From Phocoena phocoena (Eukaryota > Chordata > Mammalia > Artiodactyla > Phocoenidae): DNA of 64,000 bases. The position numbers and the translations under genes were made by a program. The stretch lies in contig NW_027077441.1 in NCBI RefSeq assembly GCF_963924675.1, positions 1 to 64,000 of the forward strand, written 5' to 3'. Below are positions 12,838 to 26,811 of the stretch, piece by piece. Below the pieces are notes generated by a model. That model saw only the letters and a list, made by a program, of their open reading frames with translations. It made no database searches and was not told the origin of the DNA. How positions within the stretch are numbered: the first letter of the stretch is position 1; every line of letters begins with the position of its first letter.

Positions 12838-14584
12838 GTGCAGATTTCCTTTACAGGCTTGCTTGGTTGGCCAAAAAGGGCGTATGCGTTTTTTCCTGAA
12901 TATATTCAGGAAAAAACGCATACGCCCTTTTTGGCCAAGTGCATCATTGTCGACGTTCTGCCTCTTTTCCTATGCTTTCAGGGCAATTCCAGTCTACCCC
13001 CTGCAATCGTTTTCCTGAAATTCTGCCCCGCTTTCAAGTCCCCTTCGCAGGCTTACTTCAATATATTTTTGGAGGATAGCTGTCATTTATAACTCTGCAG
13101 GTTTGTGAATTACAGTGCCCCTGAGCTCCTTTCTTCAACTCGCTTTCTTGTGAACTGGGCAAAAAACCGCAGGATTGCTTCAGGCCCTAATCTGTGTCGG
13201 GCAGGGCATGCTGAGCCTTTGGTAAATTCCTCTTCCTGGTGGGAAATGAGCGTTACATTTGCCCGTGCAGACACCTACAGCTAGTCTCTCATTGGTTCTC
13301 CCTATTCCTGTTCATCTTGCACAGAAATTGCAAGCTGTGCCAAACAGGAGGTTAAAGGCACTGACTCTCCAGGCAGGGAGACTGTTAGTAAATCATCTGG
13401 AATGGTGAACCCGAGGACCAGGATACGAAAACTGAGATGCATTTTAAATCATTTCCCAATAACACGGTGGACCATACTGTGGGTTTCACATGCATGTTTT
13501 AGCTGGAGGAAGAATCCCTTGAACCTGAAGAGTTGGGACCCATGGAATAGGTACCATACAGTATGACTTCAAAGGGTGTGCATTTGCTCACCTAAACTCA
13601 CCAATGCTATCAGCCTGAAGTGTCCAGCCTTATGTCTCAACCAGCTCTGGGTGTAGATGTGGTCAATCCCGGTTGCATCACATGCCCTGAGTGAATTATT
13701 TAAGAATTGCTCTCTATTTCACTGTCTTTGTGTTTTGTTTTCGAAATTTATTTTGATAATGGGATTTATCGGATTTTCACTGCTGCCTTTCGGCCGCTGT
13801 ACACACCCTTGATTCTCTTACGGAGACATATATATCCATGGGTTTTAAGATTCTTCCTAGTCAGGTATATTCCTAGGCGTTGAATATGTGGTGTTGGGTC
13901 CATTTCGTTGAGCAAGGAGTAGGTCTTGTCTATTACATATTGGGCTTATGGAAAGTTATCTGTGCTAATTTCAGTCTCTGGTTTTATGCAGCACCCCAAG
14001 GCACCTTTCCCCATAAGCAAGCACTAGTTGGTTTTCTAAATTTGAGACCCTTTTCTATTTCGTAATTCAGTTCATGTGTAGTCAAGTTTACATTCCGTGT
14101 ATTCATGATATCTTATGATGTTTCTTTTTCTGTGTGACGTAGTTCACGTAGAATCACCGTACCTGCATCCACTCACTATGCCGCTATGGGCCTGATGACA
14201 CAGATTTCATTGCTGAGTGATATTGCATTGTACGTACGTGCCACAACTTCTTTATCCATTTTTTGCTTTCTGGGATATTTACCTGATACTGTAGACGAGC
14301 TTCTTGTGAACACAGCCGTCTCAAATATTGGGGTGGCTGTCTGTTTTTGATTTTAATTTCCGTAAGCTATAGGACCATAAGTGGAAGTGCCATAGGCTGT
14401 GTTGCTTTGTTTCTTTCGTTTTTCAGGAAACACCATACACTTCTCCAGGGTGGCTGCTGGCAACTTACATCCTGCCAATCAGCATAACAAGGCTCCCTGT
14501 TCTCCATATCCTGTCCTACCTTTCTGGATTTTACACTTTTTTCAGATGGCCCTTTTGCCAGGGGGGCAGTGAGACTTCATTGTA
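12838..14584 (+). repeat. Satellite monomer U8, type 1, near-duplicate of U7
   Basis: It shares all the private U7 variants plus TCGTTTTTCAGG and GGCAACTTACAT in the tail, so a single monomer duplicated recently here. The palindrome at 12867-12938 is perfect. It is the second type 1 unit in a row. Confidence 0.9.
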
Positions 14585-16331
14585 GTGCAGATTTCATTTA
14601 CAGGCTTGCTTGGTTGGCCAAAAAGGGCGTATGCGTTTTTTCCTGAATATATTCAGGAAAAAACGCATACGCCCTTTTTGGCCAAGTGCATCATTGTCGA
14701 CGTTCTGCCTCTTTTCCTATGCTTTCAGGGCAATTCCAGTCTACCCCCTGCAATCGTTTTCCTGAAATTCTGCCCCGCTTTCAAGTCCCCTTCGCAGGCT
14801 TACTTCAATATATTTTTGGAGGAAAGCTGTCATTTATAACTCTGCAGGTTTGTGAATTACAGTGCCCCTGAGCTCCTTTCTTCAACTCGCTTTCTTGTGA
14901 GCTGGGCACAAAACCGCAGGATTGCTTCAGGCCCTAATCTGTTTCAGGCAGGGCATGCTGAGCCTTTGGTATATTCCTCTTCCTGGTGGGAAATGAGCGT
15001 TACATTTGCCCGTGCAGACACCTACAGCTAGTCTCTCATTGGTTCTCCCTATTCCTGTTCATCTTGCACAGAAATTGCAAGCTGTGCCAAACAGGAGGTT
15101 AAAGGCACTGACTCTCCAAGCAGGGAGACTGTTAGTAAATCATCTGGAATGGTGAACCCGAGGACCAGGATACGAAAACTGAGATGCATTTTAAATCATT
15201 TCCCCATAACACGGTGGACCATACTGTGGGTTTCACATGCATGTTTTAGCTGGAGGAAGAATCCCTTGAACCTGAAGAGTTGGGACCCATGGAATAGGTA
15301 CCATACAGTATGACTTCAAAGGGTGTGCATTTGCTCACCTCAACTCACCAATGCTATCAGCCTGAAGTGTCCAGCCTTATGTCTCAACCAGCTCTGGGTG
15401 TAGATGTGGTCAATCCCGGTTGCATCACATGCCCTGAGTGAATTATTTAAGAATTGCTCTCTATTTCACTGTCTTTGTGTTTTGTTTTCGAAATTTATTT
15501 TGATAATGGGATTTATCGGATTTTCACTGCTGCCTTTCGGCCGCTGTACACACCCTTGATTCTCTTACGGAGACATATATATCCATGGGTTTTAAGATTC
15601 TTCCTAGTCAGGTATATTCCTAGGCGTTGAATATGTGGTGTTGGGTCCATTTCGTTGAGCAAGGAGTAGGTCTTGTCTATTACATATTGGGCTTATGGAA
15701 AGTTATCTGTGCTAATTTCAGTCTCTGGTTTTATGCAGCACCCCAAGGCACCTTTCCCCATAAGCAAGCACAAGTTGGTTTTCTAAATTTGAGACCCTTT
15801 TCTATTTTGTAATTCAGTTCATGTGTAGTCAAGTTTACATTCCGTGTATTCGTGATATCTTATGATGTTTCTTTTTCTGTGTGACGTAGTTCACCTAGAA
15901 TCACCGTACCTGCATCCACTCACTATGCCGCTATGGGCCTGATGACACAGATTTCATTGCTGAGTGATATTGCATTGTACGTACGTGCCACAAGTTCTTT
16001 ATCCATTTTTTGCTTTCTGGGATATTTACCTGATACTGTAGACGAGCTTCTTGTGAACACAGCCGTCTCAAATATTGGGGTGGCTGTCTGTTTTTGATTT
16101 TAATTTCCGTAAGCTATAGGACCATAAGTGGAAGTGCCATAGGCTGTGTTGCTTTGTTTCTTTCGTGTTTCAGGAAACACCATACACTTCTCCAGGGTGG
16201 CTGCTGGCAATTTACATCCTGCCAATCAGCATAACAAGGCTCCCTGTTCTCCATATCCTGTCCTACCTTTCTGGATTTTACACTTTTTTCAGATGGCCCT
16301 TTTACCAGGGGGGCAGTGAGACTTCATTGTA
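14585..16331 (+). repeat. Satellite monomer U9, type 1
   Basis: The third type 1 unit in a row, so the dimer register is broken here. It opens with ATTTCATTTACAGG and has GGAAAGCTGTC where most units have GGATAGCTGTC. The palindrome at 14614-14685 is perfect. Confidence 0.9.
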
Positions 16332-18077
16332 GTGCAGATTTCATTTACAGGCTTGCTTGGTTGGCCAAAAAGGGCGTATGCGTTTTTTCCTGAATATATT
16401 CAGGAAAAAACGCATACGCCCTTTTTGGCCAAGTGCATCATTGTCGACGTTCTGCCTCTTTTCCTATGCTTTCAGGGCAATTCCAGTCTACCCCCTGTAA
16501 TCGTTTTCCTGAAATTCTGCCCCGCTTTCAAGTCCCCTTCGCAGGCTTACTTCAATATATTTTTGGAGGAAAGCTGTCATTTATAACTCTGCAGGTTTGT
16601 GAATTACAGTGCCCCTGAGCTCCTTTCTTCAACTCGCTTTCTTGTGAGCTGGGCACAAAACCGCAGGATTGCTTCAGGCCCTAATCTGTTTCCAGCAGGG
16701 CACACTGAGCCTTTGTTTAATTCCTCTTCCTGGTGGGCAATGAGCCTTACATTTGCCCGTGCAGACACCTACAGCTAGTCTCTCATTGGTTCTCCCTATT
16801 CCTGTTCATTTTGCACAGAAATTGCAAGCTGTGCCAAAGAGGAGGTTAAAGGCACTGACTCTCCAAGCGGGGAGAGTGTTAGTAAAGCATCTGGAATGGT
16901 GAACCCGAGGACCAGGATACGAAAACTGAGATGCATTTTAAATCATTTCCCAATCACATGGTGGACGATACTCTTGGTTTCCCATGCATGTTTTAGCTGG
17001 AGGAAGAATCCCTTGAACCTGGAGAGTTGGGACCCATGGAATGGGTACCATGCAGTATGACTTCAAAGGGTCTGCATTTGCTCACCAAAACTCACCAATG
17101 CTATCAGCCTGAAGTGTCCAGCCTTATGTCTCAACCAGCTCTGGGTGTAGATGTGTTAAATCCCGGTTGCATCACATGCCCTGAGTGAATTATTTAAGAA
17201 TAGCTCTCTATTTCACTGTCTTTATGATTTTTTTTTGAAATTTATTTTGATAATGGGATTTATCGGATTTTCACTGCTGCGTTTATGCCGCTGTACACAC
17301 GCTTGATTCTCTTACGGAGACATATATATCCATGGGTTTTAAGATTCTTCCTAGTCAGGTATATTCCTAGGCGTTGAATATGTGGTGTTGGGTCCATTTC
17401 GTTGAGCAAGGAGTAGGTCTTGTCTATTACATATTTGGCTTATGGAAAGTTATCTGTGCTAATTTCAGTCTCTGGTTTATGAAGCACCCCAACGCACCTT
17501 TCCCCATAAGCAAGCACTAGTTGGTTTTCTAAATTTGAGACCCTGTTCTGTTTTGTAATTCAGTTCATGTGTAGTCAAGTTTACATTCCGTGTATTAGTG
17601 ATATCTTATGATGTTTCTTTTTCTGTGTGACGTAGTTCACGTAGAATCACCGTACCTGCATCCACTCACTATGCCGCTACGGGCCTGATGACACAGATTT
17701 CATTGCTGAGTGATATTGCATTGTACGTACGTGCCACAACTTCTTTATCCATATTTTGCTTTCTGGGATATTTACCTGTTACTGTAGACGAGCTTCTTGT
17801 GAACACAGCCGTCCCAAATATTGGGGTGGCTGTCTGTTTTTGATTTTAATTTCCGTAAGCTATAGGACCATAAGTGGAAGTGCCATAGACTGTGTTGCTT
17901 TGTTTCTTATGTGTTTCAGGAAACACCATACACTTCTCCAGGCTGGCTGCTGGCAATTTACATCCTGCCAATCAGCATAACAAGGCTCCCTGTTCTCCAT
18001 ATCCTGTCCTACCTTTCTGGATTTTACACTTTTTTCAGATGGCCCTCTTGCCCGGGGGGCAGTGAGACTTCATTGTA
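16332..18077 (+). repeat. Satellite monomer U10, type 2
   Basis: 1746 bp with type 2 body and tail. It carries CCAGCAGGGCACACTGAG, TTTGTTTAATTCC and GGTGGGCAATGAG, a haplotype repeated in U12, U14 and U16. The palindrome at 16361-16432 is perfect. Confidence 0.9.
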
Positions 18078-19824
18078 GTGCAGATTTCCTTTACAGGCTT
18101 GCTTGGTTGGCCAAAAAGGGCGTATGCGTTTTTTCCTGAATATATTCAGGAAAAAACGCATACGCCCTTTTTGGCCAAGTGCATCATTGTCGACGTTCTG
18201 CCTCTTTTCCTATGCTTTCAGGGCAATTCCAGTCTACCCCCTGCAATCGTTTTCCTGAAATTCTGCCCCGCTTTCAAGTCCCCTTCGCAGGCTTACTTCA
18301 ATATATTTTTGGAGGATAGCTGTCATTTATAACTCTGCAGGTTTGTGAATTACAGTGCCCCTGAGCTCCTTTCTTCAACTCGCTTTCTTGTGAACTGGGC
18401 ACAAAACCGCAGGATTGCTTCAGGCCCTAATCTGTTTCGGGCAGGGCATGCTGAGCCTTTGGTAAATTCCTCTTCCTGGTGGGAAATGAGCGTTACATTT
18501 GCCCGTGCAGACACCTACAGCTAGTCTCTCATTGGTTCTCCCTATTCCTGTTCATCTTGCACAGAAATTGCAAGCTGTGCCAAACAGGAGGTTAAAGGCA
18601 CTGACTCTCCAAGCAGGGAGACTGTTAGTAAATCATCTGGAATGGTGAACCCGAGGACCAGGATACGAAAACTGAGATGCATTTTAAATCATTTCCCCAT
18701 AACACGGTGGACCATACTGTGGGTTTCACATGCATGTTTTAGCTGGAGGAAGAATCCCTTGAACCTGAAGAGTTGGGACCCATGGAATAGGTACCATACA
18801 GTATGACTTCAAAGGGTGTGCATTTGCTCACCTAAACTCACCAATGCTATCAGCCTGAAGTGTCCAGCCTTATGTCTCAACCAGCTCTGGGTGTAGATGT
18901 GGTCAATCCCGGTTGCATCACATGCCCTGAGTGAATTATTTAAGAATGGCTCTCTATTTCACTGTCTTTGTGTTTTGTTTTCGAAATTTATTTTGATAAT
19001 GGGATTTATCGGATTTTCACTGCTGCCTTTCGGCCGCTGTACACACCCTTGATTCTCTTACGGAGACATATATATCCATGGGTTTTAAGATTCTTCCTAG
19101 TCAGGTATATTCCTAGGCGTTGAATATGTGGTGTTGGGTCCATTTCGTTGAGCAAGGAGTAGGTCTTGTCTATTACATATTGGGCTTATGGAAAGTTATC
19201 TGTGCTAATTTCAGTCTCTGGTTTTATGCAGCACCCCAAGGCACCTTTCCCCATAAGCAAGCACTAGTTGGTTTTCTAAATTTGAGACCCTTTTCTATTT
19301 TGTAATTCAGTTCATGTGTAGTCAAGTTTACATTCCGTGTATTCGTGATATCTTATGATGTTTCTTTTTCTGTGTGACGTAGTTCACGTAGAATCACCGT
19401 ACCTGCATCCACTCACTATGCCGCTATGGGCCTGATGACACAGATTTCATTGCTGAGTGATATTGCATTGTACGTACGTGCCACAAGTTCTTTATCCATT
19501 TTTTGCTTTCTGGGATATTTACCTGATACTGTAGACGAGCTTCTTGTGAACACAGCCGTCTCAAATATTGGGGTGGCTGTCTGTTTTTGATTTTAATTTC
19601 CGTAAGCTATAGGACCATAAGTGGAAGTGCCATAGGCTGTGTTGCTTTGTTTCTTTCGTGTTTCAGGAAACACCATACACTTCTCCAGGGTGGCTGCTGG
19701 CAATTTACATCCTGCCAATCAGCATAACAAGGCTCCCTGTTCTCCATATCCTGTCCTACCTTTCTGGATTTTACACTTTTTTCAGATGGCCCTTTTGCCA
19801 GGGGGGCAGTGAGACTTCATTGTA
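18078..19824 (+). repeat. Satellite monomer U11, type 1
   Basis: 1747 bp with type 1 markers and a perfect palindrome at 18107-18178. It has GAACTGGGCACAAAACC, shared with U13. Confidence 0.9.
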
Positions 19825-21571
19825 GTGCAGATTTCATTTACAGGCTTGCTTGGTTGGCCAAAAAGGGCGTATGCGTTTTTTCCTGAATATATTCAGGAAA
19901 AAACGCATACGCCCTTTTTGGCCAAGTGCATCATTGTCGACGTTCTGCCTCTTTTCCTATGCTTTCAGGGCAATTCCAGTCTACCCCCTGCAATCGTTTT
20001 CCTGAAATTCTGCCCCGCTTTCAAGTCCCCTTCGCAGGCTTACTTCAATATATTTTTGGAGGAAAGCTGTCATTTATAACTCTGCAGGTTTGTGAATTAC
20101 AGTGCCCCTGAGCTCCTTTCTTCAACTCGCTTTCTTGTGAGCTGGGCACAAAACCGCAGGATTGCTTCAGGCCCTAATCTGTTTCCAGCAGGGCACACTG
20201 AGCCTTTGTTTAATTCCTCTTCCTGGTGGGCAATGAGCGTTACATTTGCCCGTGCAGACACCTACAGCTAGTCTCTCATTGGTTCTCCCTATTCCTGTTC
20301 ATTTTGCACAGAAATTGCAAGCTGTGCCAAAGAGGAGGTTAAAGGCACTGACTCTCCAAGCGGGGAGAGTGTTAGTAAAGCATCTGGAATGGTGAACCCG
20401 AGGACCAGGATACGAAAACTGAGATGCATTTTAAATCATTTCCCAATCACATGGTGGACGATACTCTTGGTTTCCCATGCATGTTTTAGCTGGAGGAAGA
20501 ATCCCTTGAACCTGGAGAGTTGGGACCCATGGAATGGGTACCATGCAGTATGACTTCAAAGGGTCTGCATTTGCTCACCGAAACTCACCAATGCTATCAG
20601 CCTGAAGTGTCCAGCCTTATGTCTCAACCAGCTCTGGGTGTAGATGTGTTAAATCCCGGTTGCATCACATGCGCTGAGTGAATTATTTAAGAATTGCTCT
20701 CTATTTCACTGTCTTTATGATTTTTTTTTGAAATTTATTTTGATAATAGGATTTATCGGATTTTCACTGCTGCGTTTATGCCGCTGTACACATGCTTGAT
20801 TCTCTTACGGAGACATATATATCCATGGGTTTTAAGATTCTTCCTAGTCAGGTATATTCCTAGGCGTTGGATATGTGGTGTTGGGTCCATTTCGTTGAGC
20901 AAGGAGTAGGTCTTGTCTATTACATATTTCGCTTATGGAAAGTTATCTGTGCTAATTTCAGTCTCTGGTTTTATGAAGCACCCCAACGCACCTTTCCCCA
21001 TAAGCAAGCACTAGTTGGTTTTCTAAATTTGAGACCCTGTTCTGTTTTGTAATTCAGTTCATGTGTAGTCAAGTTTACATTCCGTGTATTAGTGATATCT
21101 TATGATGTTTCTTTTTCTGTGTGACGTAGTTCACGTAGAATCACCGTACCTGCATCCACTCACTATGCCGCTACGGGCCTGATGACACAGATTTCATTGC
21201 TGAGTGATATTGCATTGTACGTACGTGCCACAACTTCTTTATCCATATTTTGCTTTCTGGGATATTTACCTGTTACTGTAGACGAGCTTCTTGTGAACAC
21301 AGCCGTCCCAAATATTGGGGTGGCTGTCTGTTTTTGATTTTAATTTCCGTAAGCTATAGGACCATAAGTGGAAGTGCCATAGACTGTGTTGCTTTGTTTC
21401 TTATGTGTTTCAGGAAACACCATACACTTCTCCAGGCTGGCTGCTGGCAATTTACATCCTGCCAATCAGCATAACAAGGCTCCCTGTTCTCCATATCCTG
21501 TCCTACCTTTCTGGATTTTACACTTTTTTCAGATGGCCCTCTTGCCCGGGGGGCAGTGAGACTTCATTGTA
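19825..21571 (+). repeat. Satellite monomer U12, type 2
   Basis: 1747 bp with the GGCAATGAG haplotype of U10. Private changes are CATGCGCTGAG, GATAATAGGATT and a GTTGGATATGTGG start of the L1 part. The palindrome at 19854-19925 is perfect. Confidence 0.9.
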
Positions 21572-23318
21572 GTGCAGATTTCCTTTACAGGCTTGCTTGG
21601 TTGGCCAAAAAGGGCGTATGCGTTTTTTCCTGAATATATTCAGGAAAAAACGCATACGCCCTTTTTGGCCAAGTGCATCATTGTCGACGTTCTGCCTCTT
21701 TTCCTATGCTTTCAGGGCAATTCCAGTCTACCCCCTGCAATCGTTTTCCTGAAATTCTGCCCCGCTTTCAAGTCCCCTTCGCAGGCTTACTTCAATATAT
21801 TTTTGGAGGATAGCTGTCATTTATAACTCTGCAGGTTTGTGAATTACAGTGCCCCTGAGCTCCTTTCTTCAACTCGCTTTCTTGTGAACTGGGCACAAAA
21901 CCGCAGGATTGCTTCAGGCCCTAATCTGTTTCGGGCAGGGCATGCTGAGCCTTTGGTAAATTCCTCTTCCTGGTGGGAAATGAGCGTTACATTTGCCCGT
22001 GCAGACACCTACAGCTAGTCTCTCATTGGTTCTCCCTATTCCTGTTCATATTGCACAGAAATTGCAAGGTGTGCCAAACAGGAGGTTAAAGGCACTGACT
22101 CTCCAAGCAGGGAGACTGTTAGTAAATCATCTGGAATGGTGAACCCGAGGACCAGGATACGAAAACTGAGATGCATTTTAAATCATTTCCCCATAACATG
22201 GTGGACCATACTGTGGGTTTCACATGCATGTTTTAGCTGGAGGAAGAATCCCTTGAACCTGAAGAGTTGGGACCCATGGAATAGGTACCATACAGTATGA
22301 CTTCAAAGGGTGTGCATTTGCTCACCTAAACTCACCAATGCTATCAGCCTGAAGTGTCCAGCCTTATGTCTCAACCAGCTCTGGGTGTAGATGTGGTCAA
22401 TCCCGGTTGCATCACATGCCCTGAGTGAATTATTTAAGAATTGCTCTCTATTTCACTGTCTTTGTGTTTTGTTTTCGAAATTTATTTTGATAATGGGATT
22501 TATCGGATTTTCACTGCTGCCTTTCGGCCGCTGTACACACCCTTGATTCTCTTACGGAGACATATATATCCATGGGTTTTAAGATTCTTCCTAGTCAGGT
22601 ATATTCCTAGGCGTTGAATATGTGGTGTTGGGTCCATTTCGTTGAGCAAGGAGTAGGTCTTGTCTATTACATATTGGGCTTATGGAAAGTTATCTGTGCT
22701 AATTTCAGTCTCTGGTTTTATGCAGCACCCCAAGGCACCTTTCCCCATAAGCAAGCACTAGTTGGTTTTCTAAATTTGAGACCCTTTTCTATTTTGTAAT
22801 TCAGTTCATGTGTAGTCAAGTTTACATTCCGTGTATTCGTGATATCTTATGATGTTTCTTTTTCTGTGTGACGTAGTTCACGTAGAATCACCGTACCTGC
22901 ATCCACTCACTATGCCGCTATGGGCCTGATGACACAGATTTCATTGCTGAGTGATATTGCATTGTACGTACGTGCCACAAGTTCTTTATCCATTTTTTGC
23001 TTTCTGGGATATTTACCTGATACTGTAGACGAGCTTCTTGTGAACACAGCCGTCTCAAATATTGGGGTGGCTGTCTGTTTTTGATTTTAATTTCCGTAAG
23101 CTATAGGACCATAAGTGGAAGTGCCATAGGCTGTGTTGCTTTGTTTCTTTCGTGTTTCAGGAAACACCATACACTTCTCCAGGGTGGCTGCTGGCAATTT
23201 ACATCCTGCCAATCAGCATAACAAGGCTCCCTGTTCTCCATATCCTGTCCTACCTTTCTGGATTTTACACTTTTTTCAGATGGCCCTTTTGCCAGGGGGG
23301 CAGTGAGACTTCATTGTA
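21572..23318 (+). repeat. Satellite monomer U13, type 1
   Basis: 1747 bp with type 1 markers except CCATAACATGG at about 22190. The palindrome at 21601-21672 is perfect. Confidence 0.9.
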
Positions 23319-25064
23319 GTGCAGATTTCATTTACAGGCTTGCTTGGTTGGCCAAAAAGGGCGTATGCGTTTTTTCCTGAATATATTCAGGAAAAAACGC
23401 ATACGCCCTTTTTGGCCAAGTGCATCATTGTCGACGTTCTGCCTCTTTTCCTATGCTTTCAGGGCAATTCCAGTCTACCCCCTGCAATCGTTTTCCTGAA
23501 ATTCTGCCCCACTTTCAAGTCCCCTTCGCAGGCTTACTTCAATATATTTTTGGAGGAAAGCTGTCATTTATAACTCTGCAGGTTTGTGAATTACAGTGCC
23601 CCTGAGCTCCTTTCTTCAACTCGCTTTCTTGTGAGCTGGGCACAAAACCGCAGGATTGCTTCAGGCCCTAATCTGTTTCCAGCAGGGCACACTGAGCCTT
23701 TGTTTAATTCCTCTTCCTGGTGGGCAATGAGCGTTACATTTGCCCGTGCAGACACCTACAGCTAGTCTCTCATTGGTTCTCCCTATTCCTGTTCATTTTG
23801 CACAGAAATTGCAAGCTGTGCCAAAGAGGAGGTTAAAGGCACTGACTCTCCAAGCGGGGAGAGTGTTAGTAAAGCATCTGGAATGGTGAACCCGAGGACC
23901 AGGATACGAAAACTGAGATGCATTTTAAATCATTTCCCAATCACATGGTGGACGATACTCTTGGTTTCCCATGCATGTTTTAGCTGGAGGAAGAATCCCT
24001 TGAACCTGGAGAGTTGGGACCCATGGAATGGGTACCATGCAGTATGACTTCAAAGGGTCTGCATTTGCTCACCGAAACTCACCAATGCTATCAGCCTGAA
24101 GTGTCCAGCCTTATGTCTCAACCAGCTCTGGGTGTAGATGTGTTAAATCCCGGTTGCATCACATGCCCTGAGTGAATTATTTAAGAATTGCTCTCTATTT
24201 CACTGTCTTTATGATTTTTTTTGAAATTTATTTTGATAATGGGATTTATCGGATTTTCACTGCTGCGTTTATGCCGCTGTACACACGCTTGATTCTCTTA
24301 CGGAGACATATATATCCATGGGTTTTAAGATTCTTCCTAGTCAGGTATATTCCTAGGCGTTGAATATGTGGTGTTGGGTCCATTTCGTTGAGCAAGGAGT
24401 AGGTCTTGTCTATTACATATTTGGCTTATGGAAAGTTATCTGTGCTAATTTCAGTCTCTGGTTTTATGAAGCACCCCAACGCACCTTTCCCCATAAGCAA
24501 GCACTAGTTGGTTTTCTAAATTTGAGACCCTGTTCTGTTTTGTAATTCAGTTCATGTGTAGTCAAGTTTACATTCCGTGTATTAGTGATATCTTATGATG
24601 TTTCTTTTTCTGTGTGACGTAGTTCACGTAGAATCACCGTACCTGCATCCACTCACTATGCCGCTACGGGCCTGATGACACAGATTTCATTGCTGAGTGA
24701 TATTGCATTGTACGTACGTGCCACAACTTCTTTATCTATATTTTGCTTTCTGGGATATTTACCTGTTACTGTAGACGAGCTTCTTGTGAACACAGCCGTC
24801 CCAAATATTGGGGTGGCTGTCTGTTTTTGATTTTAATTTCCGTAAGCTATAGGACCATAAGTGGAAGTGCCATAGACTGTGTTGCTTTGTTTCTTATGTG
24901 TTTCAGGAAACACCATACACTTCTCCAGGCTGGCTGCTGGCAATTTACATCCTGCCAATCAGCATAACAAGGCTCCCTGTTCTCCATATCCTGTCCTACC
25001 TTTCTGGATTTTACACTTTTTTCAGATGGCCCTCTTGCCCGGGGGGCAGTGAGACTTCATTGTA
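23319..25064 (+). repeat. Satellite monomer U14, type 2
   Basis: 1746 bp. The T run after TATGA near 24212 is one base shorter than in other type 2 units, which opens a longer chance frame. The palindrome at 23348-23419 is perfect. Confidence 0.9.
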
Positions 25065-26811
25065 GTGCAGATTTCCTTTACAGGCTTGCTTGGTTGGCCA
25101 AAAAGGGCGTATGAGTTTTTTCCTGAATATATTCAGGAAAAAACGCATACGCCCTTTTTGGCCAAGTGCATCATTGTCGACGTTCTGCCTCTTTTCCTAT
25201 GCTTTCAGGGCAATTCCAGTCTACCCCCTGCAATCGTTTTCCTGAAATTCTGCCCCGCTTTCAAGTCCCCTTCGCAGGCTTACTTCAATATATTTTTGGA
25301 GGATAGCTGTCATTTATAACTCTGCAGGTTTGTGAATTACAGTGCCCCTGAGCTCCTTTCTTCAACTCGCTTTCTTGTGAGCTGGGCACAAAACCGCAGG
25401 ATTGCTTCAGGCCCTAATCTGTTTCAGGCAGGGCATGCTGAGCCTTTGGTAAATTCCTCTTCCTGGTGGGAAATGAGCGTTACATTTGCCCGTGCAGACA
25501 CCTACAGCTAGTCTCTCATTGGTTCTCCCTATTCCTGTTCATCTTGCACAGAAATTGCAAGCTGTGCCAAACAGGAGGTTAAAGGCACTGACTCTCCAAG
25601 CAGGGAGACTGTTAGTAAATCATCTGGAATGGTGAACCCGAGGACCAGGATACGAAAACTGAGATGCATTTTAAATCATTTCCCCATAACACGGTGGACC
25701 ATACTGTGGGTTTCACATGCATGTTTTAGCTGGAGGAAGAATCCCTTGAACCTGAAGAGTTGGGACCCATGGAATAGGTACCATACAGTATGACTTCAAA
25801 GGGTGTGCATTTGCTCACCTAAACTCACCAATGCTATCAGCCTGAAGTGTCCAGCCTTATGTCTCAACCAGCTCTGGGTGTAGATGTGGTCAATCCCGGT
25901 TGCATCACATGCCCTGAGTGAATTATTTAAGAATTGCTCTCTATTTCACTGTCTTTGTGTTTTGTTTTCGAAATTTATTTTGATAATGGGATTTATCGGA
26001 TTTTCACTGCTGCCTTTCGGCCGCTGTACACACCCTTGATTCTCTTACGGAGACATATATATCCATGGGTTTTAAGATTCTTCCTAGTCAGGTATATTCC
26101 TAGGCGTTGAATATGTGGTGTTGGGTCCATTTCGTTGAGCAAGGAGTAGGTCTTGTCTATTACATATTGGGCTTATGGAAAGTTATCTGTGCTAATTTCA
26201 GTCTCTGGTTTTATGCAGCACCCCAAGGCACCTTTCCCCATAAGCAAGCACTAGTTGGTTTTCTAAATTTGAGACCCTTTTCTATTTTGTAATTCAGTTC
26301 ATGTGTAGTCAAGTTTACATTCCGTGTATTCGTGATATCTTATGATGTTTCTTTTTCTGTGTGACGTAGTTCACGTAGAATCACCGTACCTGCATCCACT
26401 CACTATGCCGCTATGGGCCTGATGACACAGATTTCATTGCTGAGTGATATTGCATTGTACGTACGTGCCACAAGTTCTTTATCCATTTTTTGCTTTCTGG
26501 GATATTTACCTGATACTGTAGACGAGCTTCTTGTGAACACAGCCGTCTCAAATATTGGGGTGGCTGTCTGTTTTTGATTTTAATTTCCGTAAGCTATAGG
26601 ACCATAAGTGGAAGTGCCATAGGCTGTGTTGCTTTGTTTCTTTCGTGTTTCAGGAAACACCATACACTTCTCCAGGGTGGCTGCTGGCAATTTACATCCT
26701 GCCAATCAGCATAACAAGGCTCCCTGTTCTCCATATCCTGTCCTACCTTTCTGGATTTTACACTTTTTTCAGATGGCCCTTTTGCCAGGGGGGCAGTGAG
26801 ACTTCATTGTA
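25065..26811 (+). repeat. Satellite monomer U15, type 1
   Basis: 1747 bp with type 1 markers. The palindrome at 25094-25165 has one mismatch (TATGAGTTTT in the left arm). Confidence 0.9.
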
